From contig DASUDX010000077.1 in NCBI GenBank assembly GCA_036275365.1, forward strand, positions 1 to 8,288: 8,288 bases of DNA, read 5' to 3'. Both the position numbers and the translations under genes were made by a program. Numbering within the stretch: the first letter of the stretch is position 1; each line of letters opens with the position of its first letter. Shown here one piece after another: positions 6,058-8,288 of this stretch. The notes below the pieces were generated by a model. The model saw only the letters and a program-made list of their open reading frames with translations, did not search any database and was not told the origin of the DNA. Source of the DNA: DASUDX01 sp036275365. Its GTDB lineage: Bacteria > Pseudomonadota > Gammaproteobacteria > Nevskiales > Nevskiaceae.

Positions 6058-6458
6058 CTGGCGAGAAAGCGGTCCTGCTCCCAGTCCCCGGGTTCGGTGA
6101 ACTCGCGGTAGTCACAGGTGATCTCGCTGCCCGCCGGAATGTCACAGGCCGCCACATAAAGCTCCTGCTCGGCGACCCAGCGGCTGTTGGGCGCATCGCT
6201 GTGGTTCATGAAGCGCGAGTCGTCCAGCCCGTAATAGCGCGCCCCCTGCAGGCGGTGCGGCCCGCGGCCGCGATAGGTGTACTTGCTCATCGCCTCGCGC
6301 ATGGCCGGCGGCAGGGCGGCGATCTCGCCATCGCCGATCACCGTCAGGAAGCGCGCATCGCAGCGGTAGAGCGGGGTGCCGGCGGCCAGCGCCACCCGGG
6401 TGAACAGGCCGACGCCTTCGATGGCGCTGGCGGCAACATAATGCGGGAACAGGATCAT
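6051..6458 (-). CDS. Small SET-domain protein (probable protein lysine methyltransferase), SET1
   Basis: A 135-residue protein that is essentially one SET domain, expected to transfer methyl groups from SAM to a lysine side chain of an unknown protein. It begins MILFPHYVAASAIEGVGLFT, with the SET GxG element at Gly15-Val16-Gly17. The core motif RFMNHSDAPNSRW (82-94) gives the NHS knot strand, and SEITCDYREF (111-120) supplies the conserved catalytic-region Tyr117. There is no cysteine-rich post-SET zinc module; the tail is short (DWEQDRFLASA). The ATG at 6458 lies 20 bases after the stop of SET2, has no SD, and is directly abutted by a perfect hairpin. Its neighbour is clearly related in sequence, so the two arose by duplication or act as a pair. 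Eukaryote-like SET domains are scattered in bacteria, often without known targets. The family call is firm, the target unknown. Confidence 0.85.
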   Translation of the reverse strand: MILFPHYVAASAIEGVGLFTRVALAAGTPLYRCDARFLTVIGDGEIAALPPAMREAMSKYTYRGRGPHRLQGARYYGLDDSRFMNHSDAPNSRWVAEQELYVAACDIPAGSEITCDYREFTEPGDWEQDRFLASA

Positions 6459-6492
6459 GCCGGTAGGACCGGCGGGGCTCAGGCGCGCCGGT
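6459..6492 (-). promoter_or_regulatory. Mutually exclusive hairpins at the SET2 stop / SET1 start junction
   Basis: Read on the - strand: ACCGGCG (6492-6486), a loop holding the SET2 UGA, CGCCGGU (6474-6468), CCU, then ACCGGC (6464-6459) directly followed by the SET1 AUG. The middle arm is perfectly complementary to both flanking arms, so either an upstream hairpin enclosing the stop codon (7 bp, 11-base loop) or a downstream hairpin touching the start codon (6 bp, 3-base loop) can form, not both. A ribosome terminating on SET2 would cover the first and middle arms and expose the SET1 start. This is a candidate translational-coupling element; function is inferred from the pairing alone. Confidence 0.45.
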
Positions 6493-6946
6493 GGAGCTGG
6501 AGCAGGGTGGAAGCACTCTGTACCAGGGCCTCGGGCCAGGGCAAGCCCACGATCTCGCGGCCGCTGACCGCATCCACGAAGGGCAGCCGCTCCCCGCTGC
6601 CGATCACCAGCTGGTAGTCCATGGTGACCTCCTCGCCGACGGCGAGATCGCGCAGGGCGAAGATGAAGCCGAGATGCCAGAGCGCGGTGGGTGCGAAGGA
6701 GTGGTTGACGAAGCACTCGTCGCTCCACTCCGGGGTCAGCGAGTAGTGGTCCTCGAACCAGCGCACGCTGGAGGCCACCTCGATGGAGTCGGCCGGGTAC
6801 TGGCGCAGGCGCGCCTCCGGCCAGACCGTATGGATGTTGTCCGGCGCGATCAGCACCCGGCCGGCGGCGACCGGCTCCTCGACGAACAGGCCCTGGCCCG
6901 CGCCGGGAATCCGCGATGGCGCCACCCGGTACCGCGGCAGGATCAA
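6479..6946 (-). CDS. Small SET-domain protein with TTG start, SET2
   Basis: A 155-residue single SET-domain protein, paralogous to the gene that follows it. Read from TTG at 6946 it begins (M)ILPRYRVAPSRIPGAGQGLF, which aligns with MILFPHYVAASAIEGVGLF of SET1; this decides the start over an in-frame GTG at 6925, and no ATG occurs until deep in the domain. The TTG overlaps the hslO TGA as TTGA, a classic translational-coupling arrangement. SET motifs: PGAGQGLF (14-21), ECFVNHSFAPTALW (77-90), GEEVTMDYQL (104-113, Tyr111). The region between the first strands and the NHS motif (WFEDHYSLTPEWSDE) differs from SET1, and the tail (VSGREIVGLPWPEALVQSAST) is longer, so a different substrate is likely. 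It is a probable protein lysine methyltransferase of unknown target. Confidence 0.82.
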   Translation of the reverse strand: MILPRYRVAPSRIPGAGQGLFVEEPVAAGRVLIAPDNIHTVWPEARLRQYPADSIEVASSVRWFEDHYSLTPEWSDECFVNHSFAPTALWHLGFIFALRDLAVGEEVTMDYQLVIGSGERLPFVDAVSGREIVGLPWPEALVQSASTLLQLHRRA

Positions 6947-7875
6947 TGCCGGGTCCCCGCGCTGCCGGCCTCGGCCGCCTCGGCGGCGAACAGGGCCTGC
7001 ACATCGGCGGCGTCGAACACCCAGTCGCGGCCACAGAAGTCGCAGCCCACCGCCACCCGGCCCTGCTCGCGCAGGATCGCCGCCACTTCCTCGGCACCCA
7101 GGCCCAGCAGCATGGCCGAGATCTGCGCGTGGCTGCAGCGGCACTGCGGGGTGACCGGCCGGGCCTCGAACACCCGCACGGTGTCCTCGGCGAACACCCG
7201 CGCCAGCAGGGTTTCCGGCTCGGTGGCGAGCAACTCGGCCTCGGCGACCGTCTGCATCAGATGGTGCACATGCACCCAGTCGTCATCGCTGCAGCCCTCG
7301 GGCAGGCGCTGCACCAGCAGACCGGCCAGGCGGCTGCCCTGCCCGGCGCCGGCGGCGAGCGAGGCCCCCAGGCGGACGCGGGTCTGGATCTGCTCGGAGC
7401 GGGCGAAGTAGATCTCCAGCGCCTCGGCGAGGCTGGCTCCGGCGATCTCCACCACGCCCTGATAGCCCGGCTGCTCGCGCGTGCTGCCGCCGCGCGGCTC
7501 GCGCATCACCGCCAGGGTGCCGCCGCGCAGCAGGCGGTGGAAATCCCACTCCGCCTGCGGCTCGCGCTCGCCCTTCCACTGCGCCATGCCGCGCAGGCTG
7601 AGCTGGTCGCTGGCCTGGGTCACCAGCAGGCGCAGCGGCTGGCCCGTTGCGCCCTGATACTGCAGATTGAACCGCCAGCCCTCGCCGAGATCGGCCGCCA
7701 GCAGCGGGGTCGCCGCCAGCGCATGACCCAGCAGCTGACGGACCGGCGCCGGGTACTCGCGCCAGCCGAGCAGGGTCTCCAGCCCCTGCTCGACCACCAG
7801 GGCGAAGCCGCGCACGCCGCGGTTGTCGATCTTGAACGGGACGAGCCGGTTCACGGGTCTGGACGCTGTGGACAT
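6943..7875 (-). CDS. hslO: Redox-regulated chaperone Hsp33
   Basis: Hsp33 is a cytoplasmic holdase that binds unfolding proteins when oxidants release its zinc. The 310-residue protein carries the diagnostic C-terminal zinc site: Cys245-R-Cys247 and Cys278-DF-Cys281, with 30 residues between the pairs, as expected for CxC-x(27-32)-CxxC. The N-terminal substrate-binding domain covers about residues 12-190 (ETLLGWREYPAPVRQLLGHALAATPLLAADL, and VEIAGASLAEALEIYFARSEQIQT). It is slightly longer than E. coli Hsp33 (about 290), mostly through an alanine-rich tail (FAAEAAEAGSAGTRH). The ATG at 7875 fits the family N-terminus; the leader is pyrimidine-rich with no SD. It lies 23 bases after the gatB stop and overlaps the SET2 start by four bases, so it is the middle of an operon. 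Confidence 0.95.
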   Translation of the reverse strand: MSTASRPVNRLVPFKIDNRGVRGFALVVEQGLETLLGWREYPAPVRQLLGHALAATPLLAADLGEGWRFNLQYQGATGQPLRLLVTQASDQLSLRGMAQWKGEREPQAEWDFHRLLRGGTLAVMREPRGGSTREQPGYQGVVEIAGASLAEALEIYFARSEQIQTRVRLGASLAAGAGQGSRLAGLLVQRLPEGCSDDDWVHVHHLMQTVAEAELLATEPETLLARVFAEDTVRVFEARPVTPQCRCSHAQISAMLLGLGAEEVAAILREQGRVAVGCDFCGRDWVFDAADVQALFAAEAAEAGSAGTRH

Positions 7876-7898
7876 CGGGGCGAGACGCTGCGGAGGGG

Positions 7899-8288
7899 CT
7901 AGCCGAGCTTTTCCTTGAGCAGGCGGTTGACCGCCTCGGGATTGGCCTTGCCCTGGGTGGCCTTCATCACCTGGCCGACGAAGAACCCGAACAACTTGTC
8001 CTTGCCCGAGCGGTAGTCGGCGAGCTGCCCCGGGTTCTTTGCCATCACCTCGTCGATGGCCCGCTCGATCGCCGAAGTGTCGGTGATCTGCCTGAGGCCC
8101 TTCGCCTCGATGATCGCGTCGGCGTCGCGGCCTTCGGTCCACATCGCCTCGAAGACGTCCTTGGCGATCTTGCCGGAGATGGTGTTGTCGACGATGCGGA
8201 TGAGCAGCCCCGCCAGCGCGTCGGCGCCGACACGGCTCCCGGTGACGTCGAGGTTCTCCTTGTTGAGCGCACCCGACAGCTCGCCCAT
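7899..8288 (-). CDS. gatB: Aspartyl/glutamyl-tRNA amidotransferase subunit B, C-terminal part
   Basis: Only the last 129 residues are visible; the gene starts beyond the right edge, and the ATG at 8288 encodes an internal methionine (full-length GatB is about 480 residues). MGELSGALNKENLD begins the junction to the helical tail, and the rest is the GatB/YqeY domain: GKIAKDVFEAMWTEGRDADAIIEAKGLRQITD, then IDEVMAKNPGQLADYRSGKDKLFGFFVGQVMKATQGKANPEAVNRLLKEKL, ending at TAG 7899-7901. GatB belongs to the GatCAB complex that converts Glu-tRNA(Gln) and/or Asp-tRNA(Asn) to the amidated forms; the YqeY-like tail binds the tRNA. The stop lies in the palindrome GGCTAGCC (7897-7904). It is transcribed toward hslO. 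The assignment is firm. Confidence 0.95.
   Translation of the reverse strand: MGELSGALNKENLDVTGSRVGADALAGLLIRIVDNTISGKIAKDVFEAMWTEGRDADAIIEAKGLRQITDTSAIERAIDEVMAKNPGQLADYRSGKDKLFGFFVGQVMKATQGKANPEAVNRLLKEKLG

Noticed and set aside
6051..7097. A single long - strand frame running from SET1 upstream through SET2 and into hslO
   Set aside because: Upstream of the SET1 ATG it is out of frame with both SET2 and hslO, and its translation is Arg/Gly/Ala/Pro-rich without motifs.
7897..7904. GGCTAGCC palindrome containing the gatB stop codon
   Set aside because: Only 8 bp with no loop and no extension; too short to support a structure or binding site on its own.
7876..8142. Extension of the hslO reading frame upstream into gatB
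   Set aside because: The extra residues are arginine/glycine-rich and antithetical to Hsp33; GatB is unmistakable in the other frame and ends before the hslO ATG.

Overview
The window is GC-rich, densely coding chromosomal DNA, most likely from a gammaproteobacterium. This is an inference from the protein styles (PurU, HslO, GatB, and a cyclopropane-synthase-like methyltransferase paired with a DUF1295 protein) and from the base composition; no rRNA or other phylogenetic marker is present. I see no mobile element, CRISPR array, tRNA or rRNA, and no gene-free stretch longer than 100 bases.

Layout. (1) Bases 1-648, + strand: the C-terminal tail of a one-helix membrane protein, then a small unrecognised multi-helix membrane protein. 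(2) Bases 641-5557, - strand: five genes in one direction. In transcription order these are a DUF1295 membrane protein, a SAM-dependent methyltransferase of the cyclopropane-fatty-acid synthase / coclaurine N-methyltransferase type, an exported protein of unknown family, an exported thioredoxin-fold protein with a CYSC motif and a helical tail, and purU (formyltetrahydrofolate deformylase). (3) Bases 5604-6047, + strand: a hotdog-fold thioesterase-like gene, divergent from the DUF1295 gene across a 46-bp gap. (4) Bases 6051-8288, - strand: in transcription order the C-terminus of gatB, hslO (Hsp33), and two tandem small SET-domain genes, tightly spaced and ending tail-to-tail with the thioesterase gene.

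How the parts may work together. The DUF1295 protein, methyltransferase, unknown exported protein and divergent thioesterase-like protein look like an envelope-lipid or acyl-chain modification module whose product cannot be read from sequence. PurU releases formate and tetrahydrofolate from 10-formyl-THF and may simply be a downstream passenger. In the other operon GatB works in tRNA-dependent amidation, Hsp33 is a redox-activated chaperone, and the two SET proteins are probable protein methyltransferases of unknown target.

Most unusual points: the methyltransferase carries the plant coclaurine-N-methyltransferase-like N-terminal region as well as its core; the two SET genes are tandem paralogues, the first apparently starting at a TTG that overlaps the hslO stop; and a set of three complementary arms around the SET2 stop / SET1 start could form mutually exclusive hairpins that couple their translation. 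Several stop codons also sit inside perfect short palindromes.
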